A stretch of 64,000 bases of DNA from J095 sp964517605 (GCA_964517605.1 CAZFCE010000025.1:1-64000); one strand, 5' to 3'; shown: positions 8,017-17,026, numbered from the stretch's first letter. Translations and numbers: made by a program. The notes: a model not told the origin generated them from the letters alone.

Positions 8017-9360
8017 TTAGCTAGTCAATGCGTCCAACATGGCCGCAAAACTTTGGGCATGGCGTACCGCTATGTCGGCGTCTTGCAACGCAACCACCCG
8101 CACCGTGCCGGCGGTTGCCCCGGTGTAGGGGTCAACCAAAATATCCAGCCCGCCCCACAACCCAATAATCAGGTCGGCCCAGTTGCCAAAGAAAATGGCG
8201 CTGCACACCCCGGTTGATGTGTTTTTATCCAGATTACTGGCAACCTGGTTGGTTACATACGCGGGGTAGCCATTGAGCGGCGTGGCCGTTTCGCCCCACA
8301 CCATCACCGAGTCGCTGGAAGCAACCTTGGCCGTTTGTTTCAACTTGCCGCGCACTTTGGCATTGGTAATGTAGGCCAGCCTCCCCAAGTCGGCGTTATC
8401 AATCGCCACTTCGGTTTCCAGGTTGATAATATGGCTCCACGCCGGCGCTAACCCGTTGGTGCCGCCGGCCACGCTGCCAATGCCGCTCACGCTGGCCACG
8501 CCGGTGGGTTGGTTGTTAGAGCCGGTGCCATGTAATCCGGCCAAATCCAGGGCCAGGGCCAACACGTTGGATAGATCACCGCGCACAAATTGTTCCACAT
8601 CAATCGAGGATTGCAGCAGCAATTTCCGGCTAATATCGGTGTAGGCCCCCACGGTCTTGGGAGTCATCGTTACCTGGTCAATAGCTTGCTGGCTTTCGGT
8701 CGGCGCGCCGTTTTCGGCTACCCAGTAGGCCGTTGCCCCACCGGTTTGGCGCGGAATGGCAATGTCGCCCACCAGGCCGCTCAGTACCGTAGCCCCGGCC
8801 TGGCGCACTATCATTTTGTTGCGTAGCAGTTCAATAAAAGATTGCGCCAGCAGGTCGGTTGTTACGGTGTAGCCGCCGGCCGTGTTGGTGCCTTTGGTCA
8901 AATCGCGCTGTTCGCCTTGCAAGCCGGCCCGTTGCCAGTCGTAGGGGATAAAAAAGCCTTGCGGATCGCGCCCCAGTTGTTTGGCTACAGCCCGGCTGGC
9001 TTCCATTTCCAGCCCGGCTTCATCCAGCGCCCGTTGGTCGCCCTTCATCGCTGCGCTTACGGCCCGGATCGCCCGCACCAGGCTATATTGCTTCAAGTCG
9101 TTTTTGCTCATACCAATATCGGCGTTGGCCGGTTGGCTGCGGGTATGCACCGGTTGGCTCTGGCTGCGGCCCATGTCGGCTTCCATTCCGGTCAAACGTT
9201 CTTCGCGTTCAATCCGGCTGCGCAGCGACTCGGCTTCGTTTACCAATTGGTCATACAAGGACTGTTCCTCGGCGGTCAAGTCCCGGCCTTCGCCCTCGGC
9301 TTTAGATAGTAAAGCGCGGGCGTCGGCAATGGCTTTGGCTCGTTTTTCTCTGAGCGTCAT
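8017..9360 (-). CDS. Major capsid protein, HK97 fold, with N-terminal scaffolding segment
   Basis: 447 aa. Residues about 1-110 are charged, coiled-coil delta domain (MTLREKRAKAIADARAL, EAESLRSRIEREERL) that is probably cut by the protease encoded just upstream. The rest is HK97-type capsid: the P-domain and E-loop region with QSFIELLRNKMIVRQAG, GGATAYWVAENGA, and the C-terminal strand region VDPYTGATAGTVRVVALQDAD. AGGAGG before the ATG. Its place after the protease and portal is canonical. The fold and role are certain; the exact delta-domain cut site is not visible. Confidence 0.95.
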   Translation of the reverse strand: MTLREKRAKAIADARALLSKAEGEGRDLTAEEQSLYDQLVNEAESLRSRIEREERLTGMEADMGRSQSQPVHTRSQPANADIGMSKNDLKQYSLVRAIRAVSAAMKGDQRALDEAGLEMEASRAVAKQLGRDPQGFFIPYDWQRAGLQGEQRDLTKGTNTAGGYTVTTDLLAQSFIELLRNKMIVRQAGATVLSGLVGDIAIPRQTGGATAYWVAENGAPTESQQAIDQVTMTPKTVGAYTDISRKLLLQSSIDVEQFVRGDLSNVLALALDLAGLHGTGSNNQPTGVASVSGIGSVAGGTNGLAPAWSHIINLETEVAIDNADLGRLAYITNAKVRGKLKQTAKVASSDSVMVWGETATPLNGYPAYVTNQVASNLDKNTSTGVCSAIFFGNWADLIIGLWGGLDILVDPYTGATAGTVRVVALQDADIAVRHAQSFAAMLDALTS

Positions 9361-9371
9361 AATAGTGCCTC

Positions 9372-9968
9372 CTAACTAAGTTCAATAAGATTTAATTTGC
9401 GCCGTTGCATGGCCAGTCGCCCGGCTGTGCCATCCTCGGCCCCCCCGGCCGCCTGGCCGAGTTCGATTGCTTTGCTTCGTACTGTCGCCAGTGTCTCTGG
9501 ATAAGCCGGAAACGTCACCGGCGACACATCAAACAGCCGGCAGCGGTGCAGCACGCGCACCGGTAACGGCTCCATATCTGTGGGGTGCTTCCAACTCTCT
9601 TCCGTGGCCATAAAGCCAAAAGATGATCGGTCTACATCCCCGCGCCCAATACTAACCAGCAAGTCGCGGGCGTACTGAGTGTCTGGAGGGGTAATCTCGT
9701 AGCGCAGCCCCACGTCATCTTCGCTCAAAATCAGTGTTCCGGCTGTGTTGCGCCCCAGAATTAAGCTGGAATCGTGGTTAAAAAGGGCGCGCACATCGTC
9801 TTCCTGAATTGCCTGGCTAAACGCTCCGGGCATGATTACTTCCCGGAATCCCCCTAAATCCTCGCTGAGCGAGTTAAACACTGCGGCGTATCCTGCAATT
9901 TTTGCAGGTTGCCCGTCCGATCTTTCCGCCCGTAACTCACGGGCTAAAAATCTTCGTTCAATACTCAC
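9372..9968 (-). CDS. HK97-type prohead protease
   Basis: 198 aa. Cleaves the delta domain from the capsid protein during maturation. Starts GTG at 9966-9968 (MSIERRFLARELRAE) with TAGGAGG upstream. The sequence has the family features IAGYAAVFNSLSEDLGGFRE, the LFNHDSSLILGR segment carrying the catalytic His, and SFGFMATEESW with the catalytic Ser. The prohead protease lies between portal and capsid, as expected. Confidence 0.93.
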   Translation of the reverse strand: MSIERRFLARELRAERSDGQPAKIAGYAAVFNSLSEDLGGFREVIMPGAFSQAIQEDDVRALFNHDSSLILGRNTAGTLILSEDDVGLRYEITPPDTQYARDLLVSIGRGDVDRSSFGFMATEESWKHPTDMEPLPVRVLHRCRLFDVSPVTFPAYPETLATVRSKAIELGQAAGGAEDGTAGRLAMQRRKLNLIELS

Positions 9969-9980
9969 GTCACCAGCCTC

Positions 9981-11984
9981 CTATCCGGCTACCACCTGGC
10001 AGTCGCATCCATCATGTAGCGGCCCGTGCCGTATATCACTCCGCTTAGAAAGCGGCCGTTCCGCGCCGTCTGGTTGAAAATCATCATCTTTCCTCAAAAA
10101 ATTCGAGCGGATGCCCGCCACCTGGCCATCCAGTGCCTTGCAATACGGGCAAGGGTCGCCCATCGTTACCCAACGCATTATCTGCACGCCGCCGGCAGCG
10201 TAAAATGCCCAGGCCATAGCGTTCCCGGCCCGGTTAGACTCATCTTTTCCCAATCGAGCGCCCCGGCTCGCGTCCCAATCGCTCAAACGGGCGTCTAAAA
10301 CCTCCACCGGGTCGCTCTCATCAATCAACGCTTGCTCCAGCAAGGCCCGCAACTGCTTAAAAGAGCTGTCACACTCTCGCCCGGCCATGGCCGCCACGTA
10401 ATCTTCAATGAATCGCTGAATATCTCCCGGCGTTTGGTCCAGCTCCCGGCCTACCTCAACGCCAACTTGCTCGGCGTAGTTAAAAAGTATTGGCTTCATT
10501 TGCCGCTGCCAAAATACCTCGTGTTCCTGGTAAAAATCTTTTAGCCAGGCTAAAAAATCCTGGTTGGACCGTTTTAAAAGTTTCCGTAACGCCCGTTTTA
10601 CGTCCGATACTTCCCGCCGGATGACCCGGTTAGCGGTATCGGTAAAAAGCCGCTCGTAACTGGCCGCCAACTTGCGCCGGCTGGTGGCCACATTCCGCGC
10701 TCGCTGCTCGTAAGTCAGGTCGCGCCGCTCGCCGGCGACGCTTCTCTGGCCGGCGGGCGGGGTGGAAGCCGGCTCTAAAAGCTGGGTGGCCGGCACCATG
10801 TTTAACGGCACTAGGTAAATTTGCCCCTGGCCAGCCGGCATGGGGTTCAACTCTTCCAACTCTCTGATGTCATCGCCGTTCATCCAGCCGTCTTGCCGGG
10901 CAATATGGTAGGCTTCGTACCTGCTTTTTATGTCACCCCGTAGCAGGGCATTCACCTGATGCTTGGCAAAATAGCTCTTTCGCTCTGCTGCGCTCAACAA
11001 ATCTCGATAAATCGCCTGTTCCCAGCGCACCAGCCAGGGCGTGAGGGTGTAAATCACAAACTCCAGGCTTTGTTGCTCGATATTGCTAAACGTGGCCCGC
11101 TCCAGGTCGGCCAGCATGTGCGGCGGTACCCGGAAAAGGCGGGCAATCTCGGTCACCTGAAACTTTCGGGTTTCTAAAAACTGGGCGTCTTCGGGGGGAA
11201 TACCCACCTCGTGCAGCTTTACCCCCTCTTCCAAAATTGCCATTCGGTGCGCCCGGCTCAACCCCTCGTGCCGGTCATTCCAGGATTTCAGTAGGCGATC
11301 ATACGCTTTGTCGCTTAACTTGCCCGGGTGTTCCAGTACAGCGCCGGGCCGAGCGCCGTTGCCAAAAAACCGTGCGCCAAATTCCTCAGTCGCCAGAGAT
11401 AGCCCCACCGCTTGGCGGGCCTGCGCAATCGGGTTATAGCCACGAATACCGTCGTATCCCAGGCCGCGCAGGTGCATTACTTGCCGGGCGCGTAAAGGTT
11501 CTACCTCCGGATCGTGCTCTAACTCGTTTCCTATGGTTACAAAATAAACCAACTCGCCGTTGACGCGCTGAATATCTACCCGATCCGGACGCAGTGGCCA
11601 CAGCCCTTTAACCCGGTCGCCGTTGTCGCGTTCAATCTCGGCGTAAGCGTTGCCCCACAACCCCAGGTGGCCTTGCAGGGTTTCTCGCAGCTCCATCGAG
11701 GTCATTTCCGGGTTGGGCAGGTCATGTAAAATGGAATAAAGGGAATGGTTGAGGCCCCGCTCTCGCCCGCCGCCGGCGAGCCGGCGGTGTAAAATCAAGG
11801 GCAAACTGCTCACTGACTCGGCCAAAATCCGGTTACAGGCAAACACGGCCACGCTTTGCAGGCTGCTCAGCGGCGTAACCGCTACTCCAGGCGCTGTCGG
11901 TTCTCCCCCCAGTAGCCTTAGCAGCCACGGTTCAGGGCTTTTTAGTGTGCTGCGCCGCTCCCATAAACTGGAGAAAATGCCCAT
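9981..11984 (-). CDS. Portal protein fused to a MuF-like minor head domain
   Basis: 667 aa, longer than a typical 400-420 aa HK97 portal. Residues 1 to about 400 are the portal family: VAVFACNRILAESVSSLPL, LRETLQGHLGLWGNAYAE, the VTEIARLFRVPPHMLADLE segment and the tunnel helix region. Residues about 430-667 are a separate helical domain ending in a cysteine cluster GDPCPYCKALDG and HGPLHDGCDCQV, the CxxC and HxxCxC motif of Mu F-like minor head proteins. In most phages portal and MuF are separate adjacent genes; here a single frame covers both. The start ATG shares a base with the stop of the preceding small gene (TAATG). Confidence 0.9.
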   Translation of the reverse strand: MGIFSSLWERRSTLKSPEPWLLRLLGGEPTAPGVAVTPLSSLQSVAVFACNRILAESVSSLPLILHRRLAGGGRERGLNHSLYSILHDLPNPEMTSMELRETLQGHLGLWGNAYAEIERDNGDRVKGLWPLRPDRVDIQRVNGELVYFVTIGNELEHDPEVEPLRARQVMHLRGLGYDGIRGYNPIAQARQAVGLSLATEEFGARFFGNGARPGAVLEHPGKLSDKAYDRLLKSWNDRHEGLSRAHRMAILEEGVKLHEVGIPPEDAQFLETRKFQVTEIARLFRVPPHMLADLERATFSNIEQQSLEFVIYTLTPWLVRWEQAIYRDLLSAAERKSYFAKHQVNALLRGDIKSRYEAYHIARQDGWMNGDDIRELEELNPMPAGQGQIYLVPLNMVPATQLLEPASTPPAGQRSVAGERRDLTYEQRARNVATSRRKLAASYERLFTDTANRVIRREVSDVKRALRKLLKRSNQDFLAWLKDFYQEHEVFWQRQMKPILFNYAEQVGVEVGRELDQTPGDIQRFIEDYVAAMAGRECDSSFKQLRALLEQALIDESDPVEVLDARLSDWDASRGARLGKDESNRAGNAMAWAFYAAGGVQIMRWVTMGDPCPYCKALDGQVAGIRSNFLRKDDDFQPDGAERPLSKRSDIRHGPLHDGCDCQVVAG

Positions 11985-12148
11985 TACCCGTCCTTTGGCT
12001 CACTCTTGTGAGATAGCAAATAACCCAAAAAAATAAAAACAAGGCCCATAGCTAACAGAGTAAGCGGGGGGTGTATCCACCACAACCCGCCCAAAACAAG
12101 GCATGTTCCGCTCCCCAGGCACAGGTCAGCCCGGTCAATATTTTTCAT
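11984..12148 (-). CDS. Small two-helix membrane protein between terminase and portal
   Basis: 54 aa. ATG at 12146-12148 overlaps the terminase stop (ATGA), and its TAA overlaps the portal ATG (TAATG), so it is sandwiched in a translationally coupled chain and almost certainly expressed. The product starts MKNIDRADLCLGSG and has hydrophobic stretches at about 10-25 and 27-45, then a charged end SHKSEPKDG. Unrecognised; a tiny membrane protein in a packaging operon is unusual. Confidence 0.7.
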   Translation of the reverse strand: MKNIDRADLCLGSGTCLVLGGLWWIHPPLTLLAMGLVFIFLGYLLSHKSEPKDG

Positions 12149-13803
12149 AGTTCCAATAGCCCCCGTTCTTCGTAAACACTGCCGCCATCTCCCTGTAAAA
12201 TCGCCCTGGAAAGGGCCATGATCAAGGCCACCATGCCGTCAATCTTTTCAATAGACCTGGCCTTATCCGGTTTAATGTTCCCGGCCGGGTCCATCTGGGC
12301 TACCAGGTTGTCGGCCATCCAGCGCAGTACCGGATTATCACCGTGGGCTAATTCGCCGGCGGCGATCAATCGCTCCAGCTCCTTCATCGGCCCGGACATG
12401 CTGGCAAATCCTTGCCCAAAAGCCGCTACCGTTAACTCTGCCTCTTGCAATTCCTGGATCATCTTTGAGGCCCCCCATCGGTCAAACGCTACTTCGTTTA
12501 AATCGTACCGCGCGGCCAGTTCCAGGATTTCGGCAATGATAAACTTGTAATCAATTACGTCGCCGGGCGTTGCTTCTATAAAACCGTCGCGCACCCAGGC
12601 GTCGTATGGAACCCGATCCCGTTTGGATCGCTCGTGCATAGCCGCCTCTGGAATCCAGAACCGGCATAAAACCTTGAACGGCTCCCCTTTGGCTTCGGGC
12701 GGAAAAACCAGCACAAATGCGCTAATATCAATCGTGCTGGATAGGTCTAACCCGCCATAACAGGCCCGCCCCCGTAGCCCATCCGGGTCTGTCTCGCCCC
12801 CGCAGGCTCGCCATTTTTCGGCATCCAGCCACCGCGATTCCGCCTGCGTCCACACGTTCATGTGTAGCCGCAAAAAAGCGTTGAGTGCCGACGGCATTTT
12901 TTTGGCCTTTATCGCCTTGCGTCTCAGGTCGTCCAGCTTAACTGAAACGCCCAGGTTTGGGTTAGCCTTTGGCCAGTTGGCCTCGTTTTCCCAATCATCC
13001 CCCTCATCAAGCGTGAAGATGATCCCAAAAAACGAGTCGTCCTGAATAATTCCCTCCAGCACTTTGCGGGTATAGTCGTGCAATTCGTAACAAATGGATT
13101 GCCGATTGTACCCCGCCGTAGTGATGGCGTACATCAATGGCTGCCGCCTGGCTCCGGTGGCCGTCTCCAGCACGTCCCACAAATCGCGGGTTTTGTGGGC
13201 GTGCAGCTCGTCTACAATTGCGCCATGGATGTTCAGCCCATCCAGGCTGTCCGCATCGCGCCCCACCGGCTCAAACTTACTGGCCGTCGCCTCGTTGTGC
13301 AGATTATCTTTGTAAATAGCAATCCGCTTCTTTAGCGGCCCGGATTTTTTAACCATCCGTGTCGCTTCAGAATGCGTAATCCGGGCCTGGTCTCTTTTGG
13401 TCGCGGCTGTGTAAACCTCCGCGCCTGGTTCCTTATCAGCATCAAAGAGATACAGCCCCACCCCGGCCGCCTTGGTAGACTTGCCGTTTTTTCTGGCAAT
13501 CTCTTCGTAGGCCGTTCTAAATCTCCGGGTGCCATCGGCTTGTTTCCAACCGAACAGCACCCACAAAATAAACTGCTGCCAGGGTTCCAGTGTAACGGTT
13601 TGGCCGGCCCACTCTCCCTTCGAGTGTTTCAGGAACCCAAAAAATCTCAAAACCCGATTGCCGGCATCTTCGTCAAAGTACAGCCCGCGCTCGTGGCCTG
13701 TAGCCAGGTCGCTTACGTGGCGCTGCACCGCCAGACGTACCCATTTGCAGACCGTGATTTCGCCCCGGCGGACCTGTTCAATGTACTGCTGCGCCGGGTT
13801 CAT
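12145..13803 (-). CDS. Terminase large subunit
   Basis: 552 aa. Packaging motor ATPase and nuclease. Motor domain: Walker-like segment EIARKNGKSTKAAGVGLYLF (about residues 105-125; basic, replacing a classic GKT), the acidic Walker B block GAIVDELHAHK, then a nuclease domain with CYGGLDLSSTID (first catalytic Asp), and a later Asp in EVAFDRWGASK. This matches the Terminase_1/phage HK97 gp2-like type. It begins one base after the stop of the small subunit. C-terminus ends at the TGA overlapping the small membrane gene. Confidence 0.93.
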   Translation of the reverse strand: MNPAQQYIEQVRRGEITVCKWVRLAVQRHVSDLATGHERGLYFDEDAGNRVLRFFGFLKHSKGEWAGQTVTLEPWQQFILWVLFGWKQADGTRRFRTAYEEIARKNGKSTKAAGVGLYLFDADKEPGAEVYTAATKRDQARITHSEATRMVKKSGPLKKRIAIYKDNLHNEATASKFEPVGRDADSLDGLNIHGAIVDELHAHKTRDLWDVLETATGARRQPLMYAITTAGYNRQSICYELHDYTRKVLEGIIQDDSFFGIIFTLDEGDDWENEANWPKANPNLGVSVKLDDLRRKAIKAKKMPSALNAFLRLHMNVWTQAESRWLDAEKWRACGGETDPDGLRGRACYGGLDLSSTIDISAFVLVFPPEAKGEPFKVLCRFWIPEAAMHERSKRDRVPYDAWVRDGFIEATPGDVIDYKFIIAEILELAARYDLNEVAFDRWGASKMIQELQEAELTVAAFGQGFASMSGPMKELERLIAAGELAHGDNPVLRWMADNLVAQMDPAGNIKPDKARSIEKIDGMVALIMALSRAILQGDGGSVYEERGLLEL

Positions 13804-14262
13804 TTAGCCTCTCAGGAACGCCTCGTAATCGTCCTCTTCTGTTGGCTCCGGCATACTAAGCCGCGCCCGCGCCGCCGGTGTCAATCCAAACTGGGCCGCA
13901 TAATGACGGAAAGCGGTGCTGTTCTCTCGCCACACCTGGAGCAGCGGGTGCTTCCGGGCGGCCCCGTTTTCGTCTACTGTTTGCAGCCCATCTTTTTTTA
14001 TGATCCGGTACGCATCCCAGGCCATCTCGTAATGAGCCGCCATTAGGGCCATCGCCGGCCCGTCAACCTCGGTCAGTAACCCAAGCTGCTCCAGCTTTTC
14101 AGCGTACTCGCCCCAAAACTGTTTGGCCCCTCGTTTCAAAGAGCGAGGCATAGCTGGCACAATTCGTTTGGGTTGCGGCTCGCTATTATTCAACGCCCGT
14201 TTGCCGGGGTTGCCAGCGAGTCTCTTTAATGCTGTGGGTTTCGGTGCTGGCCCGGTCATACT
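13804..14262 (-). CDS. Terminase small subunit (P27 family)
   Basis: 152 aa from ATG at 14260-14262; the opening MSMTGPAPKPTALKRLAGNP matches the conserved PxPTxLKxLxGNPGKR start of P27-type small terminases, so upstream in-frame starts (to 14310) are probably not used. The small subunit recognises the packaging site and recruits the large subunit, encoded 1 bp downstream. Central helices follow, ending with an acidic tail. Strong by motif and position. Confidence 0.9.
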   Translation of the reverse strand, partial: SMTGPAPKPTALKRLAGNPGKRALNNSEPQPKRIVPAMPRSLKRGAKQFWGEYAEKLEQLGLLTEVDGPAMALMAAHYEMAWDAYRIIKKDGLQTVDENGAARKHPLLQVWRENSTAFRHYAAQFGLTPAARARLSMPEPTEEDDYEAFLRG

Positions 14263-14347
14263 CATGAAAATCAATCCAACCTGCGGGTGTAAAAGGGTCG
14301 TGGCTCGCACGGTCTACGCCGGTAAGGTTGTGGAGATTTGACTCCCC

Positions 14348-14677
14348 CTACCCCCCAGTGGCTGTTTTTTTGCTGTGGCAACTGTGGCACAACGCCTGTA
14401 GGTTACTCCATTCGTCCTGGCCACCCGTGCGCCTTGGCTTGATATGGTCCACATCAACCGCTACGACCACCTCGCTGTTGTTGTTTGCGTGCAAACCAAA
14501 AGGGTCTGCACATAATGGATTGGCTCGCAGAAACATCAATCGCAGTCGTTGCCATCGCCGATCGTAACCGCGAGCTGCCGCCGATGGGCGACCGGACTCT
14601 TTCTTTGAACGATGCACATCACAGTTTAAGTTTGGGCAGCCTGGCTGCCGGCACGGCGTTGGCGGTTTAGTAGGCAC
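14348..14677 (-). CDS. HNH endonuclease
   Basis: 109 aa. GTG start at 14675-14677. Contains the zinc-type cysteines CRQPGCPNLNC near the N-terminus and the HNH core VDVDHIKPRRTGGQDEWSNLQALCHSCHSKK: DH, N, and CxxC-H. HNH nucleases next to terminase are common in HK97-type phages, where they help cleave packaging DNA. The start is uncertain because the ribosome binding site is weak. Confidence 0.9.
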   Translation of the reverse strand: MPTKPPTPCRQPGCPNLNCDVHRSKKESGRPSAAARGYDRRWQRLRLMFLRANPLCADPFGLHANNNSEVVVAVDVDHIKPRRTGGQDEWSNLQALCHSCHSKKTATGG

Positions 14678-14678
14678 A

Positions 14679-14903
14679 CTATGCCGTTCTGATAACCAAC
14701 GCTAAAACGGTTGTGACTACGCCGGTCATTACCAGCCCAATCACACCGTAAACCAGCTTTTTCACCGGCTCAAATTCAGCCCGTGTTACAAAACCGTCCT
14801 GTTGTTTTTCGATCTGCGCCATCATCGTTTCTAGCCGAGTTACCTTCTTATCAATCTCGGTTAAAAGCTGGTACAACTGCTCACTGCTGTTGTTCTCCGC
14901 CAT
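14679..14903 (-). CDS. Small coiled-coil protein with one C-terminal transmembrane helix
   Basis: 74 aa. Residues 8-40 form a heptad-rich coiled coil (LLTEIDKKVTRLETMMAQIE), and residues about 50-72 are hydrophobic (VYGVIGLVMTGVVTTVLALV). This layout matches XhlA-type holin accessory or small phage membrane proteins of the lysis area, but no partner lysin is visible. A GGAGG Shine-Dalgarno precedes the ATG. Function not established. Confidence 0.6.
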   Translation of the reverse strand: MAENNSSEQLYQLLTEIDKKVTRLETMMAQIEKQQDGFVTRAEFEPVKKLVYGVIGLVMTGVVTTVLALVIRTA

Positions 14904-15045
14904 CGCCGGCCTCCTTCAATTCGGCCGCCAGCTTGGGGGCCAACATCATCAGTTCCACCCACAACTCAACCGTCAGATCGGCGCAGTGCCGTACCTCTGC
15001 CCAATAGCTTTGAAAAAATTTGATAATAACCCGCGCTTTCTTCAT
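14881..15045 (-). CDS. Small hypothetical protein overlapping the next gene
   Basis: 54 aa, too short to be conspicuous. ATG at 15043-15045 with AAGGGGAAGG just upstream; stop TGA at 14881-14883, so its 3' end overlaps the membrane-protein gene by 23 bp in another frame. The product MKKARVIIKFFQSYWAEV is amphipathic with an acidic C-terminus. Coupled translation with the next gene is plausible. Unknown function. Confidence 0.5.
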   Translation of the reverse strand: MKKARVIIKFFQSYWAEVRHCADLTVELWVELMMLAPKLAAELKEAGDGGEQQQ

Positions 15046-15056
15046 GCCTTCCCCTT

Positions 15057-15443
15057 TTACTTTAATGGTCTTATGTACAAATTAACCACCGGCGTTTTCT
15101 CTGCGGTGGCCATTAAATCGTCTCGCTTATCCGGGGTGATGATCTCCGCCTGCACCAGCGCCTTGATAATGTCATTGGAAACGGATCGGTGAATCACAAT
15201 CACCTTATCCGCCAACGCTTCCCCCAGTATCCGTACAGCTTCCGGTACAGTCACCTTTACTCGCTCGGATGTGGACACAAATACCCGGCCCAAACCTGGT
15301 ATCTCAACTTCGGAAAAGTTTAGTTCAACTAACCCATCCTTAACCTGTTTCTCCAGTGTTTTGAACCGCTCATAAACCGGCGCAATGTTCAGCAGTTCCT
15401 CTACCATCGCCTTCAGTGCGCTAACCGTTACTTTTTTGGCCAC
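15057..15443 (-). CDS. Hypothetical phage protein
   Basis: 128 aa from GTG at 15441-15443, chosen because AGGGGG lies about 9 nt upstream; an ATG at 15459-15461 in the same frame is an alternative, giving 134 aa and overlapping the methylase stop. No recognised domain. It has a helical N-terminal third with LKAMVEELLNIAPVYERFKT and a mixed second half. It lies between the methylase and the small membrane genes. Function unknown. Confidence 0.6.
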   Translation of the reverse strand: MAKKVTVSALKAMVEELLNIAPVYERFKTLEKQVKDGLVELNFSEVEIPGLGRVFVSTSERVKVTVPEAVRILGEALADKVIVIHRSVSNDIIKALVQAEIITPDKRDDLMATAEKTPVVNLYIRPLK

Positions 15444-15447
15444 TTTC

Positions 15448-16434
15448 TTACACCCCCTCATTCAGACAATGCGGGCTGAACCAAACCCGCTCTTTAAACC
15501 GATTCGTGTTACCGGCTCCGCTGTAACCGCCGTTGGCTTTCCAGGGAACACACACCCAATCTTCCGGCAGCTCGTGCTCCCCTTCGTAACCGCATAGAGC
15601 AATTCTCAATAGTGGGTTGTTTCCGTTTTCAATGGCCCACTGGCGCACCTGGTGCGCTACGCTTAAATCATCCACCCCATAAAGGTTGGCCGAGCGCCCG
15701 GCTTCGGCTGCATAAGGCGGGTCGAGAAAAATAGCCGTTTGGCCAATGCCATAAGTTACGGCTTTGGTTACTACCCGGCTCCAGTCACCGCAACACACTC
15801 GTACCCGGCGCAAACGTGCCGCCAATGACTTGAGATAATCCCCCAGATCACCGTTTGTGCTGCGATGAATCCCCCTTCCAGAGTCCCCCAACGCTGGCAA
15901 TTTTTGGCTTGGCCGGTGAACACCCTGTCCGGCGCAACTCAACTTGGGTATCTGCTGGGCGGGCCGGTGAACCCCTCGCCCGGCATTTGATAAACAAGGC
16001 CGTTTTTGGCTGGGTTTATTCTCCCGTACTGAACACCATCCGCCCCCAATCCACTGGCAAATACCCCATACCCACCAACCGGCCACTTTTAAATCGTAAA
16101 AATCGGGATCGCTTTTCATTTGCCCCCGAAAATCCTCTTGCTTCACTAACCACCAGTGGCGAGCATGCAGGTCGGCTTCATTCACTGGCCAGTCGGCCCA
16201 ACCTGCCACTCCCTCCGGGTCATTCTTCAGTGCTCGCCAAAAATTAGCTAGATAACAGTCTTTATCATTAACCGTTTCTATTTTTGGCTCACTGGGCCGG
16301 GCAAATAACACTGCCAAGGACCCGGCAAAAGGCTCTACATAATTCTTGACATCTCCGAAACGTTGCCATATTAGCGAGGCGATTTTGGATTTGCCCCCAA
16401 AATAAGGAAAAGGGGCTTTGGGTAAAAACAACAT
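15448..16434 (-). CDS. D12-class adenine-N6 DNA methyltransferase with a repeat insertion
   Basis: 328 aa. The start FPYFGGKSKIASLIW (residues 9-23) carries the SAM-binding FxGGK motif and NYVEPFAGSLAVLF follows; the catalytic motif IV is FLDPPY at about 236-241. D12/Dam-type enzymes methylate adenine and are common in phages for protection against host restriction. Residues about 147-193 contain an unusual low-complexity insertion in which the motif (S/A)G(R/Q)GVHR occurs three times (GRGVHRP, GQGVHRP, GRGIHRS). Such insertion in the specificity region may be a target-recognition element, or a flexible loop. No partner endonuclease is nearby. Confidence 0.92.
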   Translation of the reverse strand: MLFLPKAPFPYFGGKSKIASLIWQRFGDVKNYVEPFAGSLAVLFARPSEPKIETVNDKDCYLANFWRALKNDPEGVAGWADWPVNEADLHARHWWLVKQEDFRGQMKSDPDFYDLKVAGWWVWGICQWIGGGWCSVRENKPSQKRPCLSNAGRGVHRPAQQIPKLSCAGQGVHRPSQKLPALGDSGRGIHRSTNGDLGDYLKSLAARLRRVRVCCGDWSRVVTKAVTYGIGQTAIFLDPPYAAEAGRSANLYGVDDLSVAHQVRQWAIENGNNPLLRIALCGYEGEHELPEDWVCVPWKANGGYSGAGNTNRFKERVWFSPHCLNEGV

Positions 16435-16473
16435 CTGGTCTCCTGTTCTGGTAAAACTAAATCTGGTTTCTGG

Positions 16474-17007
16474 TTATATTTTGTCTACAGCCGCCCGGCG
16501 TTTGGCCGTTGAGCAGTGTAGGTAAATACTGGTTGTTTTTATATCATCATGGCCCAATAAATCCCGGATTGTCTCCAGGTTTACATCGGCTTCCAGCAAC
16601 GCTACGGCAAAACTATGCCGCAGCGCATGGGGGTGCAAATCCTTTCGTAGCCCGGCTTGTTTCCCCAGTGATTTAACCAGTGAATGCAACCGGTCATAGC
16701 TGATCCGTTTCCCCCGGTTACTCATAAACACCGGCCCGGCCCGCCGCCCGGCCAGGTGCGTCTCCAGCGCCAAAACCGCTTCGGCATGCAGGGGAATAAT
16801 CCGCTGTTTAGATCGCTTACCAAATCGCACCAGCAGCGTTAATACCTCAAAATCAATATCCTCTACATCAAGCAGCCTCAGCTCGTTAGAGCGCAGCCCG
16901 GTGTAAATAAACGTGGTGATAATGGCCTTATCACGGGGCGGCATCTCCAGCGCCAACAAACGTTTGTATTCCGGGCTTGTCAACCAGGTTGGCAGCCGTA
17001 ACGCCAT
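16474..17007 (-). CDS. Tyrosine recombinase, catalytic domain only
   Basis: 177 aa. Catalytic residues of the family are all visible: Arg in TGLRSNELRLL, Lys in the beta hairpin FGKRSKQRIIPL, HxxR in HALRHSFA, His in LLGHDDIKTTSIYLH with the nucleophile Tyr. The N-terminal core-binding domain (about 100 residues) is absent: the ATG at 17005-17007 has AAAGGA upstream, so the short protein appears deliberate. Could be a stand-alone resolvase or a truncated integrase. It lies close to the second recombinase at 17745 and faces the opposite way. Confidence 0.9.
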   Translation of the reverse strand: MALRLPTWLTSPEYKRLLALEMPPRDKAIITTFIYTGLRSNELRLLDVEDIDFEVLTLLVRFGKRSKQRIIPLHAEAVLALETHLAGRRAGPVFMSNRGKRISYDRLHSLVKSLGKQAGLRKDLHPHALRHSFAVALLEADVNLETIRDLLGHDDIKTTSIYLHCSTAKRRAAVDKI

Positions 17008-17026
17008 AAAAATCCTTTCCGTGAGG

